DNA of 64,000 nucleotides, from NCBI GenBank assembly GCA_029776065.1, contig JARVJP010000006.1:62001-126000 (forward strand), read 5' to 3'. The first letter of the stretch is position 1, and every line of letters begins with the position of its first letter. Under the pieces are notes generated by a model, which saw nothing but the letters and a program-made list of their open reading frames with translations, had not been told where the DNA came from and made no database searches. Below are positions 1 to 9,003 of the stretch, one piece after another. The position numbers were made by a program, and so were the translations under genes. The DNA comes from Nitrososphaeria archaeon. Lineage in GTDB: Archaea > Thermoproteota > Nitrososphaeria > JACIWG01.

Positions 1-25
1 AATAAATTAAAAACATCTAAAGACT

Positions 26-58
26 AAAAAAAGAGAAAGGTTAGAGGGAATCCCCTCT
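26..58 (-). terminator. hairpin plus T-run terminator of the peptide operon
   Basis: A perfect 6-bp inverted repeat (AGAGGG / CCCTCT with a 4-nt loop, 43-58) is followed on the minus strand by a run of seven T (complement of 26-32). It lies just after the stop codon of the binding-protein gene, the last gene of the minus-strand operon, so it most likely ends that transcript. Archaeal termination depends mainly on the T-run; the hairpin is a bonus. Seen directly; function inferred. Confidence 0.65.
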
Positions 59-63
59 TCTAT

Positions 64-1872
64 CTACTTCTTCCTTTTTACAAGCAGATATGCTGCAGCA
101 CCAACAACAATTACTACCACAATGATACCTGCTATCAGAAGTGTATTGTCTTGTGAGCCAGGTTGTGTGGTTGTCGTAGTTATCGTGGTTGCTGTCGTAG
201 TTGTAGCAGTAGTTGCAGTAGTTGTTGTAGTGGCAGTGGTAGTGGTTACGGTAGTTGAGGTTGTTGCTGTTGTAGTTATTGTGGTTGCTGTGGGTGTTGT
301 TGTTTCCTCAAAAATGTAGGTGTTTGCTAAACTATCCCAGAACACGTATCGGCCCACGGGTATATCAGGTCCCTTTATGTTTGCTGATTTAACATTCAAC
401 CAGACAAGGTTGTAAAGTGGGATTTCTGGGAGGTCTGTTAAAAGTATCGTTTCTACTTGTTGTAGAATTTGAATCTGCTTGTTCGGATCTGGTTCGGCTC
501 TCCAAGCGTCTAGAAGTTGGTCGACTTGCGGGTTACGGTAAAGCATAGTATTTGAGAACTGTACACCTGGTCTAATCCACGAGGAGTGGAAGAGCTGGTA
601 TGACCACATTGTTTCAACCCAGCGTTTTAGAAGGACAAAGTCAAACTGGTACTTTGTCTCAAGGTCTAGCATAGTTCCGAAGTCAACTCTCTTAAGAACA
701 ACTTCTATTCCTACCTTAGAAAGATGGTCCTTTACCAGGTCAGCGATCGCTGCTTCCTCTGCTTCTCCTGTACGAGTTAGTAATTCTATCTTGAACCTTT
801 TACCATCCTGCCCTACAGGGTAACCAGCTTGGTCTAGGAGTTGGTTAGCTTTTGTCAGGTTATATGTGTATTTTGGTAGGTTAGGTGATTCTGGGATGAT
901 AGGCATTAGGATTCTTGTTGTTGGTTTACATAACCCAAGTGTTGCCTTTGTTGTTAAATCATCTCTATTAATTGCGTAAGATATTGCCTGTCTAACAAGT
1001 GGGTTATTTAGTATTGTCCTATTTGTGTTGATTTGGAGTACCATTTTGTACGGAGGCATGTTATGAGCAATTACCTTTAGGTTAGGGTTAGTTCCTAGTC
1101 GTGCCGCCATCTCATATGCGAGTCCTCTGAAGACGTAGTTTACGTCACCAGTTTCTAGAGAAGAGAGCATTGTCGTTGGGTCTGTGACAAATCGCACTAT
1201 CACCTTTTCTAGGTACGGCTTTGGAGCATCCCAATATTTTGCGTTTCGTTCAAGGACGATATGACTTCCTTTTACCCATTCCTTAAAGACGAATGGCCCT
1301 GTCCCAATAGGATTTGTTCTAAATGTGCTTGTTTCAAAGTTCTGACCTTCGAGAATATGTTTTGGTACGATAGAGGTGTCAAGTGACGCGATAAGCCTCA
1401 TTTGTATACCAGGTAAGAATTGTACCGGCTTTATCTTAACGCCTGTTGAGTTGAGGATCTCAACTTTAACGTCTTTAAAGTACGCAGCCGAGAATATATC
1501 ATACTTGCTTAGGATGTTTTCAAAGGAGAACTTTACGTCTTCCGCAGTAAAAGGTTTACCATCATGCCAGGTTACACCAGAACGTAGTTTAAACTCATAA
1601 GCACCTTCACTATCTAGAATCTTCCACGATGTAGCTAAACTTGGTATATAGTTGAGTTGGGGATCAGTGTTTAGAAGACTTTCAAATATCTGTGCTGCAA
1701 TAAAGCCTGTATTCCACTGACCTGTTGTTGGGTCGAGAACCTTTGGTTCTGCGACTAGACCGACAATGATCTGCCCTCCAACTTGAGGACCTGCATTTGT
1801 TTGTGGTAGAAAGGCGAAAGCGAATAATGTTAACAGCATTACTGCTATAATTTTTGTTATTGTCTTTTGCAT
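64..1872 (-). CDS. ABC transporter peptide-binding protein (SBP family 5, OppA/DppA-like), membrane-anchored
   Basis: Binds oligopeptides or dipeptides outside the cell and hands them to the permease pair encoded upstream in the same operon. The N-terminus is a signal peptide (basic QKTITK then a hydrophobic stretch). The body is typical SBP_bac_5, with the family phrases WHDGKPFTAEDVKFS and NPIGTGPFVFKEW. It ends in a long Thr-rich stalk of about 45 residues and one membrane helix followed by KRKK, so the protein is tethered to the outer face of the membrane, as usual in archaea. The ATG at 1872 is preferred over the upstream start at 1914 because GGAG lies about 10 nt upstream of it and the signal peptide then begins at once. 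Last gene of the operon, about 115 nt after the CapA-like gene. Confidence 0.93.
   Translation of the reverse strand: MQKTITKIIAVMLLTLFAFAFLPQTNAGPQVGGQIIVGLVAEPKVLDPTTGQWNTGFIAAQIFESLLNTDPQLNYIPSLATSWKILDSEGAYEFKLRSGVTWHDGKPFTAEDVKFSFENILSKYDIFSAAYFKDVKVEILNSTGVKIKPVQFLPGIQMRLIASLDTSIVPKHILEGQNFETSTFRTNPIGTGPFVFKEWVKGSHIVLERNAKYWDAPKPYLEKVIVRFVTDPTTMLSSLETGDVNYVFRGLAYEMAARLGTNPNLKVIAHNMPPYKMVLQINTNRTILNNPLVRQAISYAINRDDLTTKATLGLCKPTTRILMPIIPESPNLPKYTYNLTKANQLLDQAGYPVGQDGKRFKIELLTRTGEAEEAAIADLVKDHLSKVGIEVVLKRVDFGTMLDLETKYQFDFVLLKRWVETMWSYQLFHSSWIRPGVQFSNTMLYRNPQVDQLLDAWRAEPDPNKQIQILQQVETILLTDLPEIPLYNLVWLNVKSANIKGPDIPVGRYVFWDSLANTYIFEETTTPTATTITTTATTSTTVTTTTATTTTTATTATTTTATTITTTTTQPGSQDNTLLIAGIIVVVIVVGAAAYLLVKRKK
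157..305 (-). repeat. low-complexity Thr-codon tract (stalk of the binding protein)
   Basis: On the minus strand this stretch is nearly all ACN (Thr) codons with scattered Ala, Ile, Val and Ser. It encodes the extended, probably O-glycosylated, spacer between the ligand-binding domain and the C-terminal membrane helix. Repeats of this kind are prone to slippage, so its length may vary between strains. Confidence 0.8.
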
Positions 1873-1986
1873 TTGCTTTACTCCAAAAATTCCATTATAT
1901 AAGTTTTCCACCATTCAATTTTAAAGTGAAATGCAAAAATATCACTTTTTACCTTAGTTTTCTAAAAAAAATTGAAAATTATATGT

Positions 1987-3009
1987 TTAGCCTACCTTAA
2001 CCGATAAATGATCTCCATTATCAACTAAGCGAACACCATTCTTCTCCGACTGGTATCTGAAATATGCTAACTTAGGGTTTTGGCTTACAGCATCTAAGAG
2101 CTCTACTTTGTTTCCATTTTGTTCAACGAAGTATAAGTCTGCACCATCTTCATCCAGATTCTTTGTGAGAATCATTCCTTTGTTTTCCATCGGCCCCATG
2201 ATCGGGTAGAAGATGAAATTGCCAAGGCTATAGGTTACAACCTTACCTTTGTAGACGTTTACTGGCTGTATTGTATGGGGGTGCCCACCAATTACAAGGT
2301 CACATCCAACATCGACAAGAAATTCACCTAAACGAGTAACGTAATCTAGAACTACTTCGTTATAAGGAGAGAGACCTGCGCCCCAATGTATTTGCGTTAC
2401 AACAAAGTTGTTGCCTTGCTTACACTTTTTAATTACATTCTTGATCACGTCGAGGTCCTCTCTCAAGACTTCACCTCCAACTATGTACGGTGCCGCTGGT
2501 TCCTCTAGAACCTCTCTTGGATCGATATTGATCTTAGTTATTACAGTTAATCCAGCTACACCGGGTTTATCCTTTTTCCCTAATGCTTCTGGGGCGAAGG
2601 TAGTCGTTACGCCAACTAAGCCAACCTTAACGCCATCAACCTCTACTGTTGCTGGTTCGAATGCTTCTTCTAATGTATGTCCATACCCGTAGCATTTTAT
2701 CGATTCCTGTGTTAGGAGTTTAACTGTGTCTTCAGCTGACTTAAGTCCGTAGTCCATTATGTGGTTGTTTGCTAGAGATACCGCTGACGTTTGTATTTGT
2801 TTCAAGAACTTTAATACATCTGGTGTTGTCTTTAAAGCCGAGTACTTGTTCATTGGTTTTGCAAGAGGATCGATTACAATCGGCGTCTCAAGGTTGGCTA
2901 CTCTCAGCTTACACCTATTAAACAGGGTTTTTAGGTTTTCCCCTATAGAAAGCTTTGAGGGATCTTCTGCGTAGAGGTCACCGCAGAAGCAGAAATCGTA
3001 TTGCTCCAT
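1987..3009 (-). CDS. CapA/PgsA-type metallophosphatase-fold protein
   Basis: Member of the bacterial capsule synthesis CapA family (PGA_cap, calcineurin-like phosphoesterase fold), named for poly-gamma-glutamate synthesis or release; many members have no known substrate. Family motifs seen: GDLY near the N-terminus, NLETPI, ANNHIMDYG, THW-type TQIHWG, GGHPHTIQ and YSLGNFIF, which supply the metal-binding Asp, Asn and His residues. About 340 residues, usual for the family. No signal peptide, so it is probably cytoplasmic. The ATG at 3009 overlaps the stop of the M19 dipeptidase gene (TAATG), favouring it over a TTG at 3021. Operon position with a dipeptidase and a peptide transporter suggests a role with gamma-glutamyl or other unusual peptides; that is inference. 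Confidence 0.85.
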   Translation of the reverse strand: MEQYDFCFCGDLYAEDPSKLSIGENLKTLFNRCKLRVANLETPIVIDPLAKPMNKYSALKTTPDVLKFLKQIQTSAVSLANNHIMDYGLKSAEDTVKLLTQESIKCYGYGHTLEEAFEPATVEVDGVKVGLVGVTTTFAPEALGKKDKPGVAGLTVITKINIDPREVLEEPAAPYIVGGEVLREDLDVIKNVIKKCKQGNNFVVTQIHWGAGLSPYNEVVLDYVTRLGEFLVDVGCDLVIGGHPHTIQPVNVYKGKVVTYSLGNFIFYPIMGPMENKGMILTKNLDEDGADLYFVEQNGNKVELLDAVSQNPKLAYFRYQSEKNGVRLVDNGDHLSVKVG

Positions 3010-4220
3010 TACTTGCACCAAGTCTTCTTGATTACCCTGAGCGCGTTTTGTCCTATTACCTTAGATATTTCTTGGTCAGAATATCCGTGTTTGACTAGCC
3101 AGCGTACAATATTAGGGTATTCTGATGGATTTTCTAGTCCATCTACGTAAGGTACCTCTTGAAATTCTGGGAGGTTAGCTCTAAATGCGGTGCCTATTGA
3201 AAGCTCCTTTGCGAAAGCGTGATGCAACGCTACATGGTCACCGAACAGGGTGTCTGGCCCGAACCCTATGTAGTTGATTCCAACAAGCTTCTCTATGTAC
3301 ACAAAGTGCTCCATAATAGATTCGATGCTATGTGTTCTGTTCTTCATCGTCAAAGTAGTATGTGGGGCTGCTTCAACACCTATGATGCCCTCCTTCTCTG
3401 CGAGGGCTTTAATGATTTCGTCAGGTTTCATCCTCCTTGAGGGCCATAAGGCTTTAGCACCTGCATGCGTGCAGAACACTGGTTTCTTACTTGCTTCAAT
3501 TATCTCGAGAGAAGCTTTTTCACCTGCATGCGATATATCGATCGACATCCCTAACTTGTTCATCCTCTCTACCAAGTCATATCCTCGATCTGTTAGACCA
3601 AAATCGTTTTTGTTAGCGATGCCAGATGCGTATTCGTTACCTTCACTGTAAACAATACCCATGACTCTAACACCTAACCCGTAGAGCACATCCACCTTAT
3701 CGTACTCTGTCCCCATGTGTGGTGCTGATTCCAGGTGTATAACCAACGCAGCTTGGCCATTATCATGCGCTCTTTGTAGGTCTTCAACCCTTCTAGCTAG
3801 AAAGGCAAAGTCTTGGTGGTCTAGGTCAGAGTTGAACATACCTATTTGGTGGACTACGTTTTCCCATGCCCAAGCGTCAGGAGACTTAGCTATTGCTACA
3901 CCATCATTTAAGGCTTCGAAGACCACGTCAACCCCTGATGCTGCAACGCCTTCGTAACCTATTGCTTGCCTACTCCTTCGTAAGTACTCCATTGTGTCAT
4001 TAGGATCGTCTGGGAAGACGAGAAGGTGCTCATGCATGGAGATACTTAGGTACTTTTCGAATATCGATTCAACTCGTTCCTCCTCTTTCTTGGATAATGG
4101 TATAACGGACGACTTAACTCGTCCTACTTCTTTTGCGAGTTTAAATTCCTTGTAGTCCTTACCTGCTTCAAGGTAGCTAAAAGACTTATATCCATTATAT
4201 TTTTTTCTTTTAGATATCAT
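3009..4220 (-). CDS. membrane dipeptidase family protein (peptidase M19)
   Basis: Zinc-dependent dipeptidase of the renal dipeptidase/M19 family, which cleaves dipeptides and often accepts a D-residue at the C-terminal side. Family landmarks: an HEH motif near residue 63 (replacing the usual HxD metal pair), HLESAPH, the metal-binding ISHAGEKASLEII and FCTHAGAKALWPSRRM, and IGFGPDTLFGDH in place of the usual GSDFDG. About 403 residues with an N-terminal extension of some 50 charged residues and no signal peptide. It sits between the transporter ATPase genes and the CapA-like gene in one operon, so imported dipeptides are the likely substrate. The divergent metal motifs make exact specificity uncertain. 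Confidence 0.87.
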   Translation of the reverse strand: MISKRKKYNGYKSFSYLEAGKDYKEFKLAKEVGRVKSSVIPLSKKEEERVESIFEKYLSISMHEHLLVFPDDPNDTMEYLRRSRQAIGYEGVAASGVDVVFEALNDGVAIAKSPDAWAWENVVHQIGMFNSDLDHQDFAFLARRVEDLQRAHDNGQAALVIHLESAPHMGTEYDKVDVLYGLGVRVMGIVYSEGNEYASGIANKNDFGLTDRGYDLVERMNKLGMSIDISHAGEKASLEIIEASKKPVFCTHAGAKALWPSRRMKPDEIIKALAEKEGIIGVEAAPHTTLTMKNRTHSIESIMEHFVYIEKLVGINYIGFGPDTLFGDHVALHHAFAKELSIGTAFRANLPEFQEVPYVDGLENPSEYPNIVRWLVKHGYSDQEISKVIGQNALRVIKKTWCK

Positions 4221-4264
4221 TATTCGGCGGTTGCGATGTATCGTCTTATAAACATTAACAACGC

Positions 4265-5248
4265 TTATTGGACCACGTTTCTAAGATGGAAACACGCTGT
4301 AAAGTGCTCCTTCTCAACTTCAGAAAGTTTAGGTTCCTCTTTTCTACAAACATCTGTTGCGAAGGGACAACGTGTGTGGAACCTGCATCCTGGAGGGGGA
4401 TTCACTGGCGATGGTGGTTCTCCTTCCATAACAGGCAGAGGCTTCTCCTTAGCGGTCTTTGGATCAGGTGGCGGTATCGATTCTAGTAGGCCTATAGTAT
4501 AAGGGTGGTGTGGTTTACTAAAGATGTTCTTAGCAGGCCCTTGTTCAATCACCTTACCAGCGTACATAACCGTGATTTTATCAGCGATGCCTTTTAGTAG
4601 AGGCAATTCGTGGCTAATAATAACGTAGGTTAAGTTATACTTACTTTTTAAGTCGATCAAGAGATTTAATATCTGTGCTTTAATAGTGACATCCAAAGCC
4701 GCGGTTGGCTCGTCGAGTGTGACGATTTTCGGTTTTAAGGCAAGCGCTCTCGCGATACATACTCTCTGCCTTTGGCCACCACTGATCTGATGTACATACC
4801 TGTCTAGAAAGGCTTGAGGCGGAACCATCCCAACATCCTGTAGAAGAGATTCTATTATTGAACTGTTGTAATCTATTTGGTGTACTTTGAAAGGTTTTTC
4901 TAGTATTTCTTTTATCGTCTTTCTAGGGTTTAGAGAAGAGTATGGGTCTTGGAAGACGGCTTGTACGCTCTTCCTAAAAGCCCTTAGCTTATTTTTATCA
5001 ACTAGTATTTCCTTTAAGTCTTCTCCAAAGAACTTTAACGTTCCTGATGTAGGAGGTTCAAGGCCTAAAACCAATTTGCTCACGGTCGTCTTTCCACTAC
5101 CCGATTCACCTACAATACAGTGTGATTCACCCTCTCTCACTATTAGGCTTATACCGTCAACAGCTTTAATTTCAGCCTTCTTTCTAAATCCAACCTTTAC
5201 AGTGTAGTATTTCTTAACATCCTCTGCGAATATGGCAGCTTCATTCAA
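4265..5248 (-). CDS. peptide ABC transporter ATP-binding protein (OppF/DppF-like)
   Basis: One of two ATPases driving peptide import. Visible motifs: Walker A GESGSGKTT, signature ISGGQRQRV, Walker B IVTLDEPTAALD, and the C-terminal oligopeptide-transporter extension with spaced cysteines (CRFHTRCPFATDVC and a final TACF) that can bind an iron-sulfur cluster in this family. 327 residues, normal length. Its start overlaps the end of the OppD-like gene by 8 nt, indicating translational coupling. Acts at the cytoplasmic face with OppD and the OppB/OppC pore. Confidence 0.95.
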   Translation of the reverse strand: MNEAAIFAEDVKKYYTVKVGFRKKAEIKAVDGISLIVREGESHCIVGESGSGKTTVSKLVLGLEPPTSGTLKFFGEDLKEILVDKNKLRAFRKSVQAVFQDPYSSLNPRKTIKEILEKPFKVHQIDYNSSIIESLLQDVGMVPPQAFLDRYVHQISGGQRQRVCIARALALKPKIVTLDEPTAALDVTIKAQILNLLIDLKSKYNLTYVIISHELPLLKGIADKITVMYAGKVIEQGPAKNIFSKPHHPYTIGLLESIPPPDPKTAKEKPLPVMEGEPPSPVNPPPGCRFHTRCPFATDVCRKEEPKLSEVEKEHFTACFHLRNVVQ

Positions 5249-6227
5249 CGAACCAACACCTCACTTTCTTGGTTTCATTATACTTAACAAGCGTTGGTTC
5301 GGTATAGCAAGCTTCTGATGCCTTGTCACACCTATCAGCAAAGTCACAAGCCTTCCTGCCCTTTTCCACCTTCCCCATCTCAGATATAGTCTTGGACAGC
5401 TCCCTTGTTCGACCGTGGTAAATAGCTTGTGATGAAGCGATCAACATTTGGGTATAAGGGTGAACCGGTTTGGAGAAGATCCCTTCAGCGAGGTCTTCTT
5501 CAACCACCTTGCCATTGAACATCACATATATTCTATCTGCGATGTAGGAGGCGAGGCCTAGATCGTGAGTGATAAGCATGATCGATAAGTTGAACTCCTT
5601 TCTAAGGGCGTTTAGGAGTTTAAGTATCTGAGCTTGAATCGTTAGATCGAGTGCTGTTGTTGGTTCATCTGCTATCAACAGCTTAGGATTTGCTGACACG
5701 GCCATCGCTATGAACACACGTTGAGCCATTCCTCCACTGAGTTGGAAGGGATACATCTTAAGTATCCTTTCAGGGTCGGCTATTCTGACCTTTTTTAATA
5801 GGTCGATCGCTTGCTCATAAGCCTCCTTTTTAGTGATCTTATCATTATGTGAGCTTAATGACTCTACCATCTGATCCCCAACAGAGATAATTGGGTTAAG
5901 ATATGATATAGGGTCTTGGAATATTACTGTGACATCTTTCCCTCGAATCTTCGATAGTTCCTTATCATTAACTTTGAGGATGTCCACACCATTAAACATT
6001 ATTTTGTCGGCGGTGACGGCTGCGTATGGAGGTAGTAGTTTCATCACAGCCATAGCTAAGGTGGATTTACCACTCCCAGACTCACCTACTATAGCGATGC
6101 ATTCACCCTTCTCCATAGTGAGTGAAACGTCTTTTACAGCGTCAACACGGAAGATGGTACTCTTATAAGTTACGTTGAGGTTTTGGACATCCAACAAAGA
6201 TCCGTTTTCAACTTCCACACCAATCAC
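5241..6227 (-). CDS. peptide ABC transporter ATP-binding protein (OppD/DppD-like)
   Basis: Second ATPase of the peptide importer. Motifs: Walker A GESGSGKST, signature LSGGMAQRV, Walker B LLIADEPTTALD, switch His in LITHDLG. The C-terminal extension has the cysteine set CDFADRCDKASEAC plus VRCWF, a pattern linked to a [4Fe-4S] cluster in DppD/OppD proteins. 328 residues. The start overlaps the OppC gene by 4 nt (ATGA type) and the end overlaps the OppF gene, so the transporter genes form one coupled unit. Confidence 0.95.
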   Translation of the reverse strand: MIGVEVENGSLLDVQNLNVTYKSTIFRVDAVKDVSLTMEKGECIAIVGESGSGKSTLAMAVMKLLPPYAAVTADKIMFNGVDILKVNDKELSKIRGKDVTVIFQDPISYLNPIISVGDQMVESLSSHNDKITKKEAYEQAIDLLKKVRIADPERILKMYPFQLSGGMAQRVFIAMAVSANPKLLIADEPTTALDLTIQAQILKLLNALRKEFNLSIMLITHDLGLASYIADRIYVMFNGKVVEEDLAEGIFSKPVHPYTQMLIASSQAIYHGRTRELSKTISEMGKVEKGRKACDFADRCDKASEACYTEPTLVKYNETKKVRCWFVE

Positions 6228-7081
6228 CTAATGGTTTTAGGATTGAGTATATCGTTCAACCCATCCGCTAACAAGTTGATAGCGAGCACTGAGATTGTTA
6301 TAAAGAGGGCAGGGTAAAGTAGAGTCCACCAACCACCAGCATAAATTGCTTGCCTAGCAATGGCCAACATCCTTCCCCAACTTGGTACATTTGGATCACC
6401 CAATCCAAGGAAGCTAAGGGCTGCTTCTACAAGAATAGCATCAGACATCTGTAGCGCTGAGGCAACCAGCATAGGTGGTATCACGTTGGGTAAGATTTCA
6501 TTAAACATTATGTCTATATTGCTGGCTCCAATAACCCTACTCGCTTGTATATACTCGCGTTCCTTTATTGTGAACACTTCGGCTCGGACGATCCTCGCTA
6601 TCGAAGGCCATGAGAAGATGCTTAAGATCAATATAATGTTTAAAAGAGTTGGGCCAAATATGATTACTGCAAAGATTATGAGGATGAACCTAGGTATTGA
6701 TAGGAAGAAGTCGGTTATCCTCATTAATAATTGATCAGGTTTTCCTCCAAAGTACCCTGCAAACAACCCAACTAACACGGCTGTGAGAACCGTTAGAGTG
6801 GTCGAGGTTACACTGACAAACAAAGCGGTTCTAACACCATATATAGTCCAACTAAATACATCTCTCCCAAGTTGATCCGTACCCATCAGGAAATCAGAGT
6901 TAGGTGGCGTCAACCCAGTTGAGTACCCTGTTTTAAGTGGGTCTTTATCTGTCAAAAAGCTAGCCATAGTGCCGAGAAAAAGTATTGTAATCAATAGGAT
7001 CAATGATAAGGTTAGAGATCTGGATCTACGTAATGTTTGTTTTATATTAATGTTCGACAGTTTAAGACGCATTTGGTTCAC
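6224..7081 (-). CDS. peptide ABC transporter permease (OppC/DppC-like)
   Basis: Inner-membrane pore subunit. The N-terminus has a basic segment followed by one helix and the OppC N-terminal domain phrase DFLMGTDQLGRDVFSWTIYG, typical of OppC rather than OppB. The binding-protein-dependent transport domain follows with several helices and the EAA loop (ASRVIGASNIDIMFNEILP) that docks on the ATPases. 285 residues, normal. Start and end both overlap neighbours by 4 nt (ATGA), so it is translationally coupled to OppB and OppD. Confidence 0.95.
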   Translation of the reverse strand: MNQMRLKLSNINIKQTLRRSRSLTLSLILLITILFLGTMASFLTDKDPLKTGYSTGLTPPNSDFLMGTDQLGRDVFSWTIYGVRTALFVSVTSTTLTVLTAVLVGLFAGYFGGKPDQLLMRITDFFLSIPRFILIIFAVIIFGPTLLNIILILSIFSWPSIARIVRAEVFTIKEREYIQASRVIGASNIDIMFNEILPNVIPPMLVASALQMSDAILVEAALSFLGLGDPNVPSWGRMLAIARQAIYAGGWWTLLYPALFITISVLAINLLADGLNDILNPKTIR

Positions 7082-8055
7082 CTTAACTTAACTCTAGGGT
7101 CGATATACGTGTAGACTATATCAGTGACTATGTTCGCGATTATTACAGAAATTGACGTGAAAATGAACACCCCCATTAGAAGGGGATAGTCTCTGGCATC
7201 TATTGCCTCAATAGTTAGCCTTCCTACACCAGGCCATGAGAAGATCGTTTCAGTTATGACGACCCCACCGATTATCAACCCGAGCTGGATACCAGCAACC
7301 GTAATAATTGGTAGGAGCGCATTTTTCAAGGCATGCTTGAAGAGTATCTTCCTACTATTCAACCCCCTAGCCTTCGCCGCTATTATGTAATTCGAGTATA
7401 ACGCTTCGATCATCGAAGTCCTTGTCAGTTTAACATAAGTCGCCATCTGTATTAGAGCAAGCGATACAGCAGGCAGGATGAGATGCCATCCTACATCTAG
7501 CACATACTTTAATCCGTCGTCCCATGATAGCCCGAGGCTTACATACCCACTGAGTGGGAAGAGTCTAGTTTGGATCACAAAGAATAGGACCAGAAACTGG
7601 GCTAATGCGAAGATCGGAATTGAATAAAACACCAAGGTTGTAGAAGAGATCAGGTTATCTGCTGTTGAGTCTTTCTTAATGGCTGCAACTACGCCTAAGA
7701 AGATACCTAATGATATGGCGATGAGTGCTCCTGTGCCAGCTAGCAAGATGGTAAGCGGGATTCTCTCGAAGATAACGTCTACAACCGCCCTCTTAAACGT
7801 GAAAGAGTAACCAAGGTCACCTGTAAAAAGTTTACTAAGATAGATAATCAGTTGCTCATGTAAAGGCTTGTTAAGTCCATAGATTTCCCTGATCATTTCC
7901 ACAAATTCAGGTGAGGCACCTTCCCCAGCCATCAGCACAGCCGGATCACCGGGTGCTAATCTAAGTAAAAAGAACGTGAATATTACAACAGCAGGCACCA
8001 TTAAAAACGATATTACAGTTCTTTTAAGAAGGTATTCTTTTGTACCGCCAGGCAT
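7078..8055 (-). CDS. peptide ABC transporter permease (OppB/DppB-like)
   Basis: Pore partner of OppC. Typical OppB features: N-terminal helix, PGDPAVLMAGEGAS-type segment, LNKPLHEQ, GDLGYSF, and the EAA loop AKARGLNSRKILFKHALKN near residues 230-250. It ends with FSWPGVGRLTIEAI and RDYPLLMGV, family hallmarks. 325 residues with about six helices. It is the first transporter gene, starting 7 nt after the racemase-like gene, and overlaps the OppC start by 4 nt. Confidence 0.95.
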   Translation of the reverse strand: MPGGTKEYLLKRTVISFLMVPAVVIFTFFLLRLAPGDPAVLMAGEGASPEFVEMIREIYGLNKPLHEQLIIYLSKLFTGDLGYSFTFKRAVVDVIFERIPLTILLAGTGALIAISLGIFLGVVAAIKKDSTADNLISSTTLVFYSIPIFALAQFLVLFFVIQTRLFPLSGYVSLGLSWDDGLKYVLDVGWHLILPAVSLALIQMATYVKLTRTSMIEALYSNYIIAAKARGLNSRKILFKHALKNALLPIITVAGIQLGLIIGGVVITETIFSWPGVGRLTIEAIDARDYPLLMGVFIFTSISVIIANIVTDIVYTYIDPRVKLR

Positions 8056-8062
8056 AAAGACA

Positions 8063-8803
8063 CTACTTCAGTAGATGTTCAAGCTTACTATAGTTTGGAT
8101 TAGGGTAACTTGTTTTACTCTGCTTCAATCCGATGTTGAGGATGGATTCTGTTGTTATCAAAGAGGCTTTAACGGGATTTATTACTGGAACCTTCAATGA
8201 GTCTTTAACAAGTTCGTCGACAAGAGCGTAGCCCATCGACATGCATCCTAGAATCACGGCGCCGCCACCATTTTCTTTGAGCGCCGTAGATATTATTCCA
8301 GTTAACTTGTTAGATGCCTTTTCCCTGTTTTCAATAAAGTCTATGACAGGTATTTCAGCAGGGACTATGGATGTGACATATTCACCAAACCCATATGCCT
8401 TAACTATGTGCTTTGTTAATATTACAGTCCCCTCTAAAGGGGAGACAATAACAAAATCATCTGCTAGCTGTGAAGCTAGGTTAAGCGACGCCTGCGCAGG
8501 GCCGACGACGAGCTTGTCAATTAGCTCTCGTGCAGCTCTAATTCCAGGGTCCCCAAAACAACCTACTATAAAAGCGTCATATGCTCTTTGTAGGTTGTAT
8601 ATTTTGGATAAATAGGATGATGATGCATAAGCTTCTTCTACACAGGTCTCTATTGTCATAGGCCCTTGGTCTACACCTATAATATCAACCTCTGAATTAT
8701 GGACTATAGAGTTTGCAATAGTCCTTCTCCTTTTAGACTCCTCTTTTGATAAGCCAATGCCTGGTATTATATATCCTATTTTGAACTTCTTGTGCACACC
8801 CAT
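8063..8803 (-). CDS. Asp/Glu/hydantoin racemase superfamily protein
   Basis: Resembles the aspartate/glutamate and hydantoin racemase family, which moves protons at the alpha carbon with two cysteines and no cofactor. Both catalytic-type cysteines are visible: the GCFGDPGIRAARE loop and the AVILGCMSMGYA loop, each in the expected half of the protein. It is the first gene of the peptide-uptake operon. A TATA box (complement of 8834-8843) lies directly against the GTG at 8833, too close to be upstream of a transcript starting there; it sits about 30 nt from the ATG at 8803, so a leaderless start at 8803 (246 residues) is preferred. Substrate (Asp, Glu or a hydantoin) cannot be told from sequence. 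Confidence 0.83.
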   Translation of the reverse strand: MGVHKKFKIGYIIPGIGLSKEESKRRRTIANSIVHNSEVDIIGVDQGPMTIETCVEEAYASSSYLSKIYNLQRAYDAFIVGCFGDPGIRAARELIDKLVVGPAQASLNLASQLADDFVIVSPLEGTVILTKHIVKAYGFGEYVTSIVPAEIPVIDFIENREKASNKLTGIISTALKENGGGAVILGCMSMGYALVDELVKDSLKVPVINPVKASLITTESILNIGLKQSKTSYPNPNYSKLEHLLK

Positions 8804-8833
8804 TTTATGTCTTATTGTGTCAAAATGGGACAC

Positions 8834-8843
8834 TATATAAACT
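8834..8843 (-). promoter_or_regulatory. TATA box for the peptide-uptake operon
   Basis: GTTTATATAG on the minus strand, about 30 nt upstream of the ATG at 8803 and preceded by an A/T-rich stretch. The spacing fits an archaeal TATA/BRE promoter giving a near-leaderless transcript. Confidence 0.6.
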
Positions 8844-8973
8844 TAAAAACTTCAACATAAACAATTTTTGGATATAAGTTAAAAAAGAGAGTTTTTCTTA
8901 AGACATTTATTGAATATAACCATTTTTTGACGATATTATAAAATGATGAAGGGAATGTTTATGCTCAAAAACA

Positions 8974-8984
8974 TTTTTATTATA
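8974..8984 (+). promoter_or_regulatory. TATA box for the ferredoxin gene
   Basis: TTTTTATTATA centred about 26 nt upstream of the ATG at 9004, preceded by a run of A. The distance matches a leaderless archaeal transcript. Confidence 0.55.
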
Positions 8985-9003
8985 GAAGAAAATATCCTTG
9001 CCC

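Noticed and set aside
157-305. Possible CRISPR or tandem-repeat array
   Set aside because: There is no spacer structure; it is low-complexity coding sequence for a Thr-rich stalk.
122-319. Open frame rich in Val on the plus strand
   Set aside because: It is the antisense of the Thr-rich stalk of the peptide-binding protein; the Val repeats are just complemented Thr codons.
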